Of a stretch of DNA of 7,289 nt, positions 1-6,602 are shown piece by piece. The position numbers and the translations under genes were made by a program. Every line of letters starts with the position of its first letter. Within the stretch, counting starts at the first letter, position 1. This stretch comes from an uncultured beta proteobacterium (lineage in GTDB: Bacteria; Pseudomonadota; Gammaproteobacteria; Burkholderiales; Burkholderiaceae_B): positions 1 through 7,289 of the forward strand of contig CAIYCP010000039.1 in assembly GCA_903924715.1 (NCBI GenBank), given 5' to 3'. The notes under the pieces were generated by a model. It was not told where the DNA came from. It ran no database searches and saw only the letters and a program-made list of their open reading frames with translations.

Positions 1-807
1 CGTAGCGTTTTTATTTAAGATCTCGCCAATATTGCGTACACCATCGGGCTCAATCAAGTTGTATTGCGAGATCATGCCGCATAACGCGATACGTGCAAAA
101 TCATTTAAGCGTTCTAGTACACAATCAAAGATGGCGCCACCGACGTTTTCAAAATCAACGTCAATGCCCTGAGGCGTTGCTTGCGCGAGTAATTGTTTGA
201 AGTTTGGATCGCGATAATCGATGCAGACCGAGTAGCCTAACTTCTCGACGGCGTGCAGACACTTCGCTGGTCCGCCAGCAATGCCGACAACGCGACAGCC
301 AATTGAGCGAGCTAAGGCTGCGGCAACGCTGCCAACTGCCCCAGTCGCCGCAGAGATCACGACGGTGTCTGTTGATACTGCTTTCGCGATCGCGCGCAAA
401 CCGACCCAAGCAGTCACGCCAGGGCTACCCAAGGCCCCTAAGTAGGTCGAGGCAGAGAAGCCATCCAGATTGATCTTCTCTGCGCCAGACGCTTTGATCT
501 TGGTGTACCGTTGCCAACCGAAGTGACCTAAGGCCCAGTCGCCCACAGCAAAGTCTGGATGCTTTGTCTCAACCACTTGTCCAATCGCGCGGCCCACCAT
601 GACGTCACCCAAATTCAACGGATTGGCGTAAGCAACGTTGGGCATCATCTGCCGACGTTGGTATGGGTCAAGAGAGACGAACGCGTTTTGCACTACGATT
701 TCGCCGGACTCGGCCTTTGGTATTGCCTCAGTGCCGACGGCAAAGTGGCTCGTATCGATCGCACCGATAGCCGATTTAACAAAACGTACACAAAGATTGT
801 TTGCCAT
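1..807 (-). CDS. NADP-dependent MDR oxidoreductase (PTGR/CurA-like), 3' end outside window
   Basis: A zinc-independent medium-chain reductase of the family that includes prostaglandin/leukotriene B4 reductase, plant alkenal reductase and curcumin reductase CurA. These cytoplasmic enzymes use NADPH to reduce C=C bonds of alpha,beta-unsaturated carbonyls. The 269 visible codons read without interruption from ATG at 807. Family signatures in order are SLDPYQRRQM (45-54), GSPGVTAWVGL (127-137), the glycine-rich nucleotide loop AATGAVGS (153-160), VVGIAGGPAKC (173-183, whose Lys182 matches the NADP 2'-phosphate-binding lysine of the family), DFENVGG (218-224) and ARIALCGMISQYN (238-250). The Cys-rich structural zinc lobe of classical alcohol dehydrogenases is absent. 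About 70 C-terminal residues should lie beyond the left edge, since the family is usually near 340 aa. The start lies 5 nt after the upstream receptor gene's stop, with only a weak GAG at 816-818 as ribosome site, so translational coupling is likely. The family is secure; the substrate is unknown. Confidence 0.93.
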   Translation of the reverse strand, partial: MANNLCVRFVKSAIGAIDTSHFAVGTEAIPKAESGEIVVQNAFVSLDPYQRRQMMPNVAYANPLNLGDVMVGRAIGQVVETKHPDFAVGDWALGHFGWQRYTKIKASGAEKINLDGFSASTYLGALGSPGVTAWVGLRAIAKAVSTDTVVISAATGAVGSVAAALARSIGCRVVGIAGGPAKCLHAVEKLGYSVCIDYRDPNFKQLLAQATPQGIDVDFENVGGAIFDCVLERLNDFARIALCGMISQYNLIEPDGVRNIGEILNKNAT

Positions 808-812
808 GACAA

Positions 813-1790
813 CTACTCAACTTTTAATTGGATTTTTTTGGCCAAAGTGCCGTACTTCATAAACTCAGTCTGCACGAGGGCAGAAAATTCTGAAACACTG
901 CTGCCAACCGGCTCAGAGCCTCTGTCCAGCAAAAACTTGCTGACGTCGGGTGAACGAACGATCTTGACGATTTCAGCATTTAGACGCGCGACGATGTCTG
1001 GCGCTGTACCTGCGGGTACAAAAACGCCTTGCCAGGCTTCGACTGAATAGTCGGTCAGTCCCGCTGATTCAGCGACTGTTGGTAGTTGGGGTATCGTTGG
1101 TGGGGCTTTTGAACCCGAGGTCGCCAAGAGTTTAATGCTCCCAGCATTGAGCGGCACGGCGGCCGCCACGAGCGTAATCACTGCGAGGTCAATTTGCCCT
1201 CCCATCAAGTCGGTTAGGGCAGGGCTCTCTCCACGATACGGTACCGCGATGATGTGTGTGCCTGCCATCAGATTGAACTGTTCAATGGCAATGTGATTTG
1301 GGCTGCCATTGCCCGAGGTGCCCGCCGAAAGTTTGACCCCAGCCTTCTCTAGTTTGATCAGATCCGCCATCGTTTTTGCCTCAAGCCCTGGTCTGGCTAG
1401 CCACATCAACGATAGACGTACCGCTTGTGTGACAGGCATGAGGCCCTTGAGGGGGTCGTAGCCAACGTCGCGAACGTGGGGGATGATTGTGATGGCACCT
1501 ACCGAACTGAGCAAGAGCGTGTGGCCGTCGGGCTCGGCTTTTGCAACAAGTGCTGAGCCAATCGTGCCATTGGCGCCTGGCTTGTTTTCAACAAGTACTG
1601 GTTGCCCAAGGGCGGTCGACAGATGTTGCCCCAGCGTGCGCGCCACAATGTCCACAGCGCCACCGGGCGGAAACGGGGCGATGATTCGAATTGGCTTGGA
1701 GGGATAGGGCGTTTGAGCCCAGGCTACAAACGGTATAAGCAGTAGAGCAATCCATAACGCTCTGAGGGTTTGTAAATTTGCTTGAATCAT
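813..1790 (-). CDS. Bug/TctC-family periplasmic tripartite tricarboxylate receptor 1
   Basis: A 325-aa extracytoplasmic solute receptor of the Bug (Bordetella uptake gene)/TctC family, the usual size for the family. The N-terminus is a Sec signal peptide with a hydrophobic stretch around 11-24 and a probable cut after AWA at 25. The mature start then shows the hallmark YPSKPIRIIAPFPPGGAVD (29-47) followed by IVAR, whose PFPPGG loop forms part of the ligand pocket. Further family marks are ENKPGANGTIGS (68-79), EPDGHTLL (86-93), GTSGNGSPNHIA (157-168), VPYRGESPALTDLMGGQID (183-201) and PTVAESAGL (237-245). Family members bind mainly carboxylated ligands and either feed a TctAB transporter or act as sensors; no tctA or tctB is present here. 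The gene starts 4 nt after the stop of the preceding receptor gene, with GGAA (1798-1801) 7 nt before the ATG, and ends 5 nt before the oxidoreductase. Ligand unknown. Confidence 0.95.
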   Translation of the reverse strand: MIQANLQTLRALWIALLLIPFVAWAQTPYPSKPIRIIAPFPPGGAVDIVARTLGQHLSTALGQPVLVENKPGANGTIGSALVAKAEPDGHTLLLSSVGAITIIPHVRDVGYDPLKGLMPVTQAVRLSLMWLARPGLEAKTMADLIKLEKAGVKLSAGTSGNGSPNHIAIEQFNLMAGTHIIAVPYRGESPALTDLMGGQIDLAVITLVAAAVPLNAGSIKLLATSGSKAPPTIPQLPTVAESAGLTDYSVEAWQGVFVPAGTAPDIVARLNAEIVKIVRSPDVSKFLLDRGSEPVGSSVSEFSALVQTEFMKYGTLAKKIQLKVE

Positions 1791-1794
1791 GTGC

Positions 1795-2751
1795 TTATTC
1801 CATTTTTAATTTTTTTTGCTTGATGAGTGCAGCCCAGCGTGCGCGGTCAGCTTGAACGAGCGTTGCGAATTCGGCAGGCGTCGAAGCGGCTGGCTCAACG
1901 CCTGCTGCCCTAAGCGAATCTCGTAAGCTTGGCTCAGACAATGCCTGTTTGAAGGCCGCGTTTAATTTATCGACTACAGGGCTAGGCGTTTTGCTCGACG
2001 CAAATACGCCATACCAAGATAAGGCATTGAGGCCTTGATAACCTTGCTCGTGTACGGTGGGGATATTCGGTACCGCAGGATTGCGTGTCTCGCCAACTAA
2101 GCCTATGACTCGCATGCGTCCCGAATTGATATGAGGTAAAAAGGCCGGTAGATCGCCAATCGTTCCTGCTAGTCGTCCTCCCATTACGTCGACCATCACT
2201 GGTGCGATTCCCTTGTAAGGCACTGCCATGAGTGTCAAGCCAGTCGCATCCGCGAATTGTTCGATCCAGAGTTGAGTGATGTTGCCCACCCCGGGTGACC
2301 CAAAGTCGATTGTTTGATTTTTAGCCTTTGCGTAGGCAATAAACTCGCCTACGGTCTTTGCCGGAATGTTCGCATCGATGGCTACCGCAGAGGCATTGAT
2401 CACGATGCGAGATACAGGAATCAAATCTCGATCGATATCGAAGGGGAGTTTCTGAAAAATCGGCGAGATCGTAAAGAGCCCTGAGCTTGCAAAGAATAGT
2501 GTCGTACCGTCTGGCTCGCTCGCGATGACGCTTTGCGCTGCAATAATTCCATTTGCTCCGGGTTTGGCCTCAACGATGACATCGGTCATCATTGTTTTTG
2601 AAAGCTTTTCAGCAAACTGGCGAGCCACAAAATCGACTGGGCCACCGGCTGCAAAAATCACCAAACGAATTGGTTTGTCCGCAGCCTGTGCTGTTGTTAA
2701 GAGCGAGAGCGTGCAGCTGATCACGAGCAACATGTGCATAAGTCTGTTCAT
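1795..2751 (-). CDS. Bug/TctC-family periplasmic tripartite tricarboxylate receptor 2
   Basis: A second Bug/TctC receptor, 318 aa, and the first gene of the minus-strand operon. The open frame runs up to 2928, but ATG at 2751 is chosen because GGAGAC (2756-2761) lies 4 nt upstream and because it places a signal peptide at the N-terminus, with a hydrophobic core around 7-20 and a cut after AQA at 23. Mature family marks are KPIRL (26-30), AGGPVDFVAR (35-44), EAKPGANGIIAAQS (61-74), EPDGTTLFFASS (79-90), GSPGVGNITQLWIEQF (151-166), VPYKGIAPVMVDVMGG (177-192) and PTVHEQGYQGLNALSWYGVF (231-250). The first ligand loop reads RLVIFAAGGPVD, where the family normally has a longer V-P-F-x-x-GG segment; it is one residue short and lacks the proline. 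It is clearly diverged from its downstream paralogue and probably binds a different ligand. No transporter subunits are nearby. Confidence 0.94.
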   Translation of the reverse strand: MNRLMHMLLVISCTLSLLTTAQAADKPIRLVIFAAGGPVDFVARQFAEKLSKTMMTDVIVEAKPGANGIIAAQSVIASEPDGTTLFFASSGLFTISPIFQKLPFDIDRDLIPVSRIVINASAVAIDANIPAKTVGEFIAYAKAKNQTIDFGSPGVGNITQLWIEQFADATGLTLMAVPYKGIAPVMVDVMGGRLAGTIGDLPAFLPHINSGRMRVIGLVGETRNPAVPNIPTVHEQGYQGLNALSWYGVFASSKTPSPVVDKLNAAFKQALSEPSLRDSLRAAGVEPAASTPAEFATLVQADRARWAALIKQKKLKME

Positions 2752-2755
2752 GCAA

Positions 2756-2761
2756 GTCTCC
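2756..2761 (-). promoter_or_regulatory. Ribosome binding site that fixes the start of Bug receptor 2
   Basis: GGAGAC on the minus strand ends 4 nt before ATG at 2751, with the GGAG core 6 nt from it. It supports the internal start over the longer reading that begins at 2928, whose extra 59 residues are not Bug-like and would bury the signal peptide. A short GTGCT/AGCAC inverted repeat (2763-2774) sits directly upstream and might influence access to the site. Confidence 0.7.
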
Positions 2762-2806
2762 GGTGCTTCAGCACGCATGCTTGAGTTTAAATATGAGCAA
2801 ATCAAG

Positions 2807-2819
2807 CACGTTAAACGTG
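2807..2819. promoter_or_regulatory. 13-bp palindrome, candidate operator of the receptor operon
   Basis: CACGTT-A-AACGTG is a perfect inverted repeat with 6-bp arms around one central base, 56 bp upstream of the Bug receptor 2 start. It lies just downstream, in the minus-strand sense, of the -10-like TATAAA at 2836-2841. Size and position fit a repressor operator, but no regulator gene is in the window and no regulator family can be assigned. Confidence 0.35.
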
Positions 2820-2974
2820 ATGAAGCCGTTTTATTTTTATATCGATCTGAGCAGCTAGCATACTGAAAGCGCACCCAGATTGCGAGAGAATGTTCAAATG
2901 CGGCTATCATTCTGCCCAGTCCTGGCATGAGCTGTCATTCGACCTACGAATGGGGCCCGTTAGATAGGCCAACG

Positions 2975-3002
2975 CTAATCCCCTAATAGATTGGGGGATT
3001 AG
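2975..3002 (+). terminator. Terminator-like or attenuator-like hairpin
   Basis: The left arm 2975-2986 pairs with the right arm 2991-3002 over 12 positions around a TAGA loop. Eleven pairs are Watson-Crick and one is U-G, which forms as a wobble only in plus-strand RNA; the core is CTAATCCCC/GGGGATTAG. The sequence 3' on the plus strand is T-rich, with TTTTT near 3010-3014 and seven T at 3019-3025, but the tract does not directly abut the stem. No plus-strand gene precedes it, so it could end a small RNA, act in the ABC operon leader, or be a DNA-level operator. Confidence 0.45.
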
Positions 3003-3015
3003 GGCTAGATTTTTA

Positions 3016-3035
3016 GTATTTTTTTGTAAAAATAC
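3016..3035. repeat. AT-rich inverted repeat (hairpin)
   Basis: GTATTTTT (3016-3023) and AAAAATAC (3028-3035) are perfect 8-bp arms around TTGT. It follows the GC-containing hairpin by 13 nt. It is weak as RNA, but in DNA it could be a bent or regulator-binding element in front of the ABC operon. Confidence 0.5.
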
Positions 3036-3038
3036 GCC

Positions 3039-3066
3039 TTGAAAATTGGTTAGATGGCCCCATAAC
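3039..3066 (+). promoter_or_regulatory. Weak sigma70-like promoter candidate for the ABC operon
   Basis: TTGAAA (3039-3044) matches the -35 consensus at 5 of 6 positions. CATAAC (3061-3066), after a 16-nt spacer, matches the -10 at 4 of 6. The start would fall about 65-70 nt before the ATG at 3141. An alternative -10-like TATTTA at 3116-3121 would give a very short leader. Neither is decisive. Confidence 0.25.
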
Positions 3067-3140
3067 CCCTGCCAAGTGAATCGAATTTGGGTGCTGTTAG
3101 CCCAGCCCGAATTGGTATTTAAATAAAAAGTGAGAGATCT

Positions 3141-3887
3141 ATGATTAAGATCCAACATTTATCAAAGTCCTTCAACGGAAAGTTGGCGGTTGATAATTTG
3201 TCTCTTGAAGTTGGTCGTGGCGAAGTTCTTGGATTTTTAGGTCCCAATGGCGCCGGAAAATCTACCACCATGCGAATGATTACTGGGTTTATTCCACCAT
3301 CAAGCGGTTCGATTTCAGTCTGTGGGTTTGATGTACTTAAAACCCCAATTCTAGCCAAGCAAAAAATTGGCTACTTACCCGAATCGGCCCCGTCATACCA
3401 AGACATGACTGTTCTGTCATTTTTACGTTTCGCCGCAGACATCAGGGGGTTGGCTGGCCTAAACAAACAGCACGCTGTTGAGCGCGTGATTGATCTTTGT
3501 CAGCTTCAAAATGTGCTGAAGCAAACCATCGATACCTTATCTAAAGGTTTTCGTCAGCGTACCTGTTTAGCGCAATCCCTCATTCATGATCCTGAAGTGT
3601 TGATCTTAGATGAGCCAACCGATGGCTTGGATCCCAATCAGAAACACGATATGCGCAATTTAATTCGTCAGATGGGTAGTACGAAGGCAATCATCATCTC
3701 TACGCACGTACTCGAAGAGGTTGAAGCAGTTTGCAACCGCGCTGTGATCATCGCCCAGGGTTGCATTGTTGCAGAGGGTACGCCTGCCGAGTTCAAGCAA
3801 AGATCTAAAACGGGCAGAATTGATGATTATTTTCGCGAAGTGACGGGCGGCGAGCGCGCAACGTCTAATTTGTCAGAGGTGGCCTGA
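3141..3887 (+). CDS. ABC transporter ATP-binding protein, GldA-like (ABC-2 exporter type)
   Basis: A 248-aa cytoplasmic nucleotide-binding subunit that would power the permease encoded directly downstream. All ATPase motifs are intact: Walker A GPNGAGKST (34-42), the Q-loop region IGYLPESAPSYQDMTV (76-91), signature LSKGFRQR (133-140), Walker B VLILDEPT (153-160), the D-loop around GLDP (162-165) and the switch His in STH (187-189). LSKGFRQR instead of LSGGQ, together with the YLPE motif, is usual for the GldA/CcmA-like group that pairs with ABC-2 permeases. The length is shorter than drug-type members of about 300 aa, and it lacks their C-terminal extension. The gene opens a three-gene operon; its stop overlaps the next ATG in TGATG, so the two are translationally coupled. 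The leader is described under the intergenic region. The substrate cannot be read from an ATPase. Confidence 0.95.
   Translation: MIKIQHLSKSFNGKLAVDNLSLEVGRGEVLGFLGPNGAGKSTTMRMITGFIPPSSGSISVCGFDVLKTPILAKQKIGYLPESAPSYQDMTVLSFLRFAADIRGLAGLNKQHAVERVIDLCQLQNVLKQTIDTLSKGFRQRTCLAQSLIHDPEVLILDEPTDGLDPNQKHDMRNLIRQMGSTKAIIISTHVLEEVEAVCNRAVIIAQGCIVAEGTPAEFKQRSKTGRIDDYFREVTGGERATSNLSEVA
3875..3882 (+). promoter_or_regulatory. Ribosome binding site of the ABC-2 permease inside the ATPase gene
   Basis: AGAGGTGG lies within the last codons of the ATPase gene, 4 nt before the permease ATG at 3887. Together with the TGATG stop-start overlap it supports coupled translation of the two subunits and confirms the permease start. 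Confidence 0.6.
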
Positions 3888-4630
3888 TGAGTATCTTACA
3901 TGCGACCAGAGCGATTGCCGCTAGAGAGTGGCGGGCTTATTTTGAATCCCCCTTGGCTTTCGTTTTTTTAATTGCATATTTGCTCTTGGCTGGAATTTTC
4001 ACCTTTACCTTCGGCGGGTTTTTTGAACGCGGCGATGCTTCATTGGCTGCTTTTTTTAACTGGATGCCCTGGCTATTTTTGTTTTTAGTTCCAGCGGTCG
4101 GCATGCGACTGTGGTCTGAAGAGCATCGGTTGGGTACGATCGAACTCTTGCTGACTTTACCGCTTGCCCCATGGCAGGCCATCTTGGGTAAGTTTTTAGC
4201 CTCATGGGCATTTTTGATTCTGGCAATCGCCTTAAGTTTTCCGATGGTCTTGACAGTGAATTGGTTAGGCTCACCTGACAATGGCACAATTCTGGCTGGG
4301 TATGTTGGTTCGGCCTTGCTGGCAGGAACTTACCTTTCTATTGCCTCCTTGGCTTCGGCCTGCACGCGTAATCAAGTGATTGCTTTCATTTTTTCGATCA
4401 TGATTTGTCTCTTTTTAAATCTGCTGGGATTTCCGCCTTTGTTGGATTTGATGAGTCGCTGGATTGGGACGGGTGGAATTGAAGTGATGGCGGGGTTCTC
4501 GGTGTTATCGCATTTTGATGGTTTTCAAAAAGGCATTCTCGATACCCGCGATATCGTCTACTTCGTCTCTATTTCTGTTTTCTCGCTATTCGCCACAAGT
4601 GTGGTCTTGCGCGGTCATCGTGCGGGTTAA
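3887..4630 (+). CDS. ABC-2 type permease (GldF/NosY-like)
   Basis: A 247-aa inner-membrane subunit of the ABC-2 family, expected to dimerise and work with the ATPase encoded just upstream. About six membrane spans can be read, near residues 23-45, 60-77, 103-125, 136-157, 164-185 and 222-243. The hallmark cytoplasmic segment SEEHRLGTIELLLTLPL (77-93) between spans 2 and 3 matches the E-E-x-x-x-G-T-I-E-L-L-L-T-L-P signature of GldF-type permeases. SHFDGFQKGILDTRDIVYF (208-226) before the last span is also typical of this subgroup. The start is fixed by the TGATG overlap and the AGAGGTGG site. The stop TAA (4628-4630) runs into the ribosome site of the next gene. In Flavobacterium the GldA-GldF pair was linked to gliding, but homologues in non-gliding proteobacteria have no settled substrate. 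Confidence 0.93.
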   Translation: MSILHATRAIAAREWRAYFESPLAFVFLIAYLLLAGIFTFTFGGFFERGDASLAAFFNWMPWLFLFLVPAVGMRLWSEEHRLGTIELLLTLPLAPWQAILGKFLASWAFLILAIALSFPMVLTVNWLGSPDNGTILAGYVGSALLAGTYLSIASLASACTRNQVIAFIFSIMICLFLNLLGFPPLLDLMSRWIGTGGIEVMAGFSVLSHFDGFQKGILDTRDIVYFVSISVFSLFATSVVLRGHRAG

Positions 4631-4634
4631 GGGG
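4629..4634 (+). promoter_or_regulatory. Ribosome binding site that decides the GldG-like start
   Basis: AAGGGG sits 5 nt before ATG at 4640 and overlaps the permease stop codon. An in-frame GTG at 4634 would share its first base with this site and be left without a ribosome site of its own, so the ATG is preferred, which shortens the protein by two residues. Confidence 0.65.
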
Positions 4635-4639
4635 TGATC

Positions 4640-6580
4640 ATGCTGAATCGTTTATATCGAAATTCTTTTCTGGCTCTTGTGTTGGCCATCGCCACTTTGG
4701 TCTTGATTAACGTAGGCGCGTATTTTTATTACGCACGCGTCGACTTGACTCAAGCGAAAGCCTACACGCTCTCGGACGGAACGCGTGATCTCTTAAAGAA
4801 ATTACAGGCGCCAATCACCATACGTTTTTATTTTTCTCAGTCTGAAGCCGGTATGCCTTTAGTGTTAAAGGGCTACGGTCGTCGCGTTCAAGACTTATTG
4901 GCCGAATACCGAAATGCCAGTGGCGGAAAAATCTCAATTGAGATGTCTGATCCTCAGCCCGATTCGGATCAAGAAGAGGCTGCCACGCTAGATGGTGTGC
5001 AAGCGCAAGCGCTTGATAACGGTGATCGCTTTTACCTTGGCATTGCGGTGCGTCAAGGCGATCGCAAATCGACGATGTCGAATATTGCGATGGACCGTGA
5101 ACGACTGCTTGAGTACGACATTACACGTGCGATTGCGAGTGTGACAGAAAAAGAAAAAACAGTGCTTGGCGTCATGAGTCCGATGTCTGTTTTTGGCAAT
5201 TCTGGTATGCCAATGATGGGGGTGCCACCGGCGCCTAAGCAGGTATTCATCTCGGAACTTGAGCGAGACTATAAAGTCGTCCGCGTTGATATGGATGGCA
5301 AAGATATCGATCCAAGTATTAAGGTTCTGCTGGTTCATCATCCTCGCGGTATCACCGAGCAGGCTGAATACAGTATTGATCAGTTCGTGATGCGTGGCGG
5401 AAAATTGATCGCCTTGCTTGACCCGTTTGCATTTTTCGATGTTGCGCCGGGTCAACGAGGGATGGAGCCAACGGGTATTCCGTCAAATCTTGAGAGATTG
5501 ACTAAGGCTTGGGGAGTCTCGCTTGATACGACCAAGATGCTTGCGGATATGCAATACATGGTCGGTAAGGGCCCAAGTGCGCTTCCAACCCTACTCAGCT
5601 TGAATGACTCTGCTTATGATCAAACCGATGTGGCTACAGCCCGCTTGGGTGGCACCTTGCTTCCGTTTATTGGTGCGTTTACTGGGCAGCCGGTTGCGGG
5701 TATCAAGCAAGAGATTTTGATGCATTCTTCGAAATATTCTGCGTTGATTGAAGCGAGTCGAGGCCAAGACCGTGGCGACAAAGCGACGGCAGGATTTAAA
5801 CCTGCAGGTCAAGAGTTACCCATTGCCATTCGCCTTCAAGGCAAGTTCAATACGGCCTTTCCTGACGGTCGTCCTAAGCCACCGCCTGTAGAGAAAAAAC
5901 CTGAAGAGGCCGCGGGCGATAAACCGGCAGCTGAAGCGGCGGCTGGTGCTGAAGATGCAGCAAAGACTCAGGTAGAAGAAAAACCTGAAGTATTTGCGCC
6001 ACATCTGGCTCAGGCTGCTCAAGCAAACTCTTTAGTGTTAATCGCAGACAGTGATTTTATTAATGATGGTGCTGCGGTTCAGATTCAAGATATGCTGGGT
6101 CAGCGCTTGGTCTATCCGATTAATGGAAATCTTGCGTTTGTACAAGCCTTGGTGGATCAGTATGCGGGCGATTCTGCACTGATTTCACTGCGTACACGGC
6201 AAAGTGCAACCCGACCGTTCACCGTGATTAAAGAAATGGAAACGCGCGCGCAACAGGCTTACACGGAAAAGATAAAAGACATTCAAGACAGCCTGCAAGA
6301 AACGCAAGAAAAATTACAGGCATTACAAAAGACTGCGCCAGCGCCTGGTGCTGCAGCGGGTGCGGCTATTTTAAGTAAAGAGCAGCAAGCCGAGGTCGAT
6401 CGCTTTCGTAAAACGGCTGCTGAAAAGCGCCGTGAGTTGAAAGAGGTGCGCAAAGATTTGCGAGCAGATAGTGAGGCGCTGCAATTTTGGATCAAAGTCA
6501 TGAATATCGCTTTGATCCCAGCCTTGCTGGTGCTACTGGGCGTCAGCCTGATGATCTATCGTAGACGTTCAACAAGATAG
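4640..6580 (+). CDS. GldG-family ABC transporter auxiliary protein (ABC_transp_aux type)
   Basis: A 646-aa auxiliary subunit of GldAFG-like ABC-2 systems. A membrane anchor at about 9-31 is followed by the typical RVDLTQAKAYTLSDGTRDLL (33-52). A long periplasmic part comes next, with LIALLDPF (257-264), LVLIADSDFINDGAA (465-479) and GNLAFVQALVDQYAGDSALI (496-515), all recognisable GldG-family positions. A low-complexity Ala/Pro/Glu/Lys linker spans about 411-450. A coiled coil lies at about 534-612, broken by an Ala/Pro stretch (565-577), and the C-terminal membrane span is at about 617-640, followed by the basic tail RRRSTR. The ATG at 4640 is chosen over GTG at 4634 on ribosome site spacing. 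The gene follows the permease by 9 nt, so all three are probably one transcript. Related proteobacterial operons often carry a DUF4340 gene next; here a hairpin and an unrelated gene follow. Its molecular role is unresolved. Confidence 0.93.
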   Translation: MLNRLYRNSFLALVLAIATLVLINVGAYFYYARVDLTQAKAYTLSDGTRDLLKKLQAPITIRFYFSQSEAGMPLVLKGYGRRVQDLLAEYRNASGGKISIEMSDPQPDSDQEEAATLDGVQAQALDNGDRFYLGIAVRQGDRKSTMSNIAMDRERLLEYDITRAIASVTEKEKTVLGVMSPMSVFGNSGMPMMGVPPAPKQVFISELERDYKVVRVDMDGKDIDPSIKVLLVHHPRGITEQAEYSIDQFVMRGGKLIALLDPFAFFDVAPGQRGMEPTGIPSNLERLTKAWGVSLDTTKMLADMQYMVGKGPSALPTLLSLNDSAYDQTDVATARLGGTLLPFIGAFTGQPVAGIKQEILMHSSKYSALIEASRGQDRGDKATAGFKPAGQELPIAIRLQGKFNTAFPDGRPKPPPVEKKPEEAAGDKPAAEAAAGAEDAAKTQVEEKPEVFAPHLAQAAQANSLVLIADSDFINDGAAVQIQDMLGQRLVYPINGNLAFVQALVDQYAGDSALISLRTRQSATRPFTVIKEMETRAQQAYTEKIKDIQDSLQETQEKLQALQKTAPAPGAAAGAAILSKEQQAEVDRFRKTAAEKRRELKEVRKDLRADSEALQFWIKVMNIALIPALLVLLGVSLMIYRRRSTR

Positions 6581-6602
6581 TCTGTACGCGCGGTATGTTT
6601 TT

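Larger units (their letters stand above)
2752..3140. other. Divergent intergenic region rich in inverted repeats
   Basis: This 389-bp stretch separates the minus-strand receptor operon from the plus-strand ABC operon and should hold both promoters. Open frames here on either strand show no protein family features. On the receptor side, a -10-like TATAAA (minus strand, 2836-2841) has no good -35. Inverted repeats nearby are GTGCT/AGCAC (2763-2774), TGCTTGA/TCAAGCA (2778-2784 and 2802-2808) and a 13-bp palindrome (2807-2819). On the transporter side lie two hairpins (2975-3002 and 3016-3035), a long-range ATGGGGCC/GGCCCCAT pair (2950-2957 and 3056-3063) and a CGAATT direct repeat (3082-3087 and 3109-3114). 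The ABC ATPase start at 3141 has only a weak GTGAGAG (3130-3136) as ribosome site. Confidence 0.7.

Noticed and set aside
559..1050. A 163-codon plus-strand open frame across the oxidoreductase start and receptor 1 end
   Set aside because: It is antisense to two confident genes, crosses their junction and has no recognisable protein features.
2752..2928. A 59-residue N-terminal extension of Bug receptor 2 with a start at 2928
   Set aside because: The extension shows no family similarity, would place the signal peptide inside the protein, and ignores the good GGAGAC ribosome site just before ATG at 2751.
2907..3158. A short minus-strand open frame in the divergent intergenic region
   Set aside because: It runs through the hairpins and overlaps the ABC ATPase start, with no ribosome site and no domain; composition looks non-coding.
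3141..3887. Possible degenerate ATPase, because the signature is LSKGF rather than LSGGQ and the Q-loop region reads YLPES
   Set aside because: Both variants are normal in the GldA/CcmA-like ABC group, and Walker A, Walker B and the switch histidine are intact.
4988..5455. A 155-codon minus-strand open frame inside the GldG-like gene
   Set aside because: Its translation is rich in His, Arg and Asn without any domain pattern and lies wholly opposite a well-supported gene, so it is a shadow.
5869..5989. Low-complexity Ala/Pro/Glu/Lys coding stretch in the GldG-like gene as a possible insertion or repeat element
   Set aside because: The frame stays open, no exact tandem unit is seen, and variable linkers at this position are common in the family.
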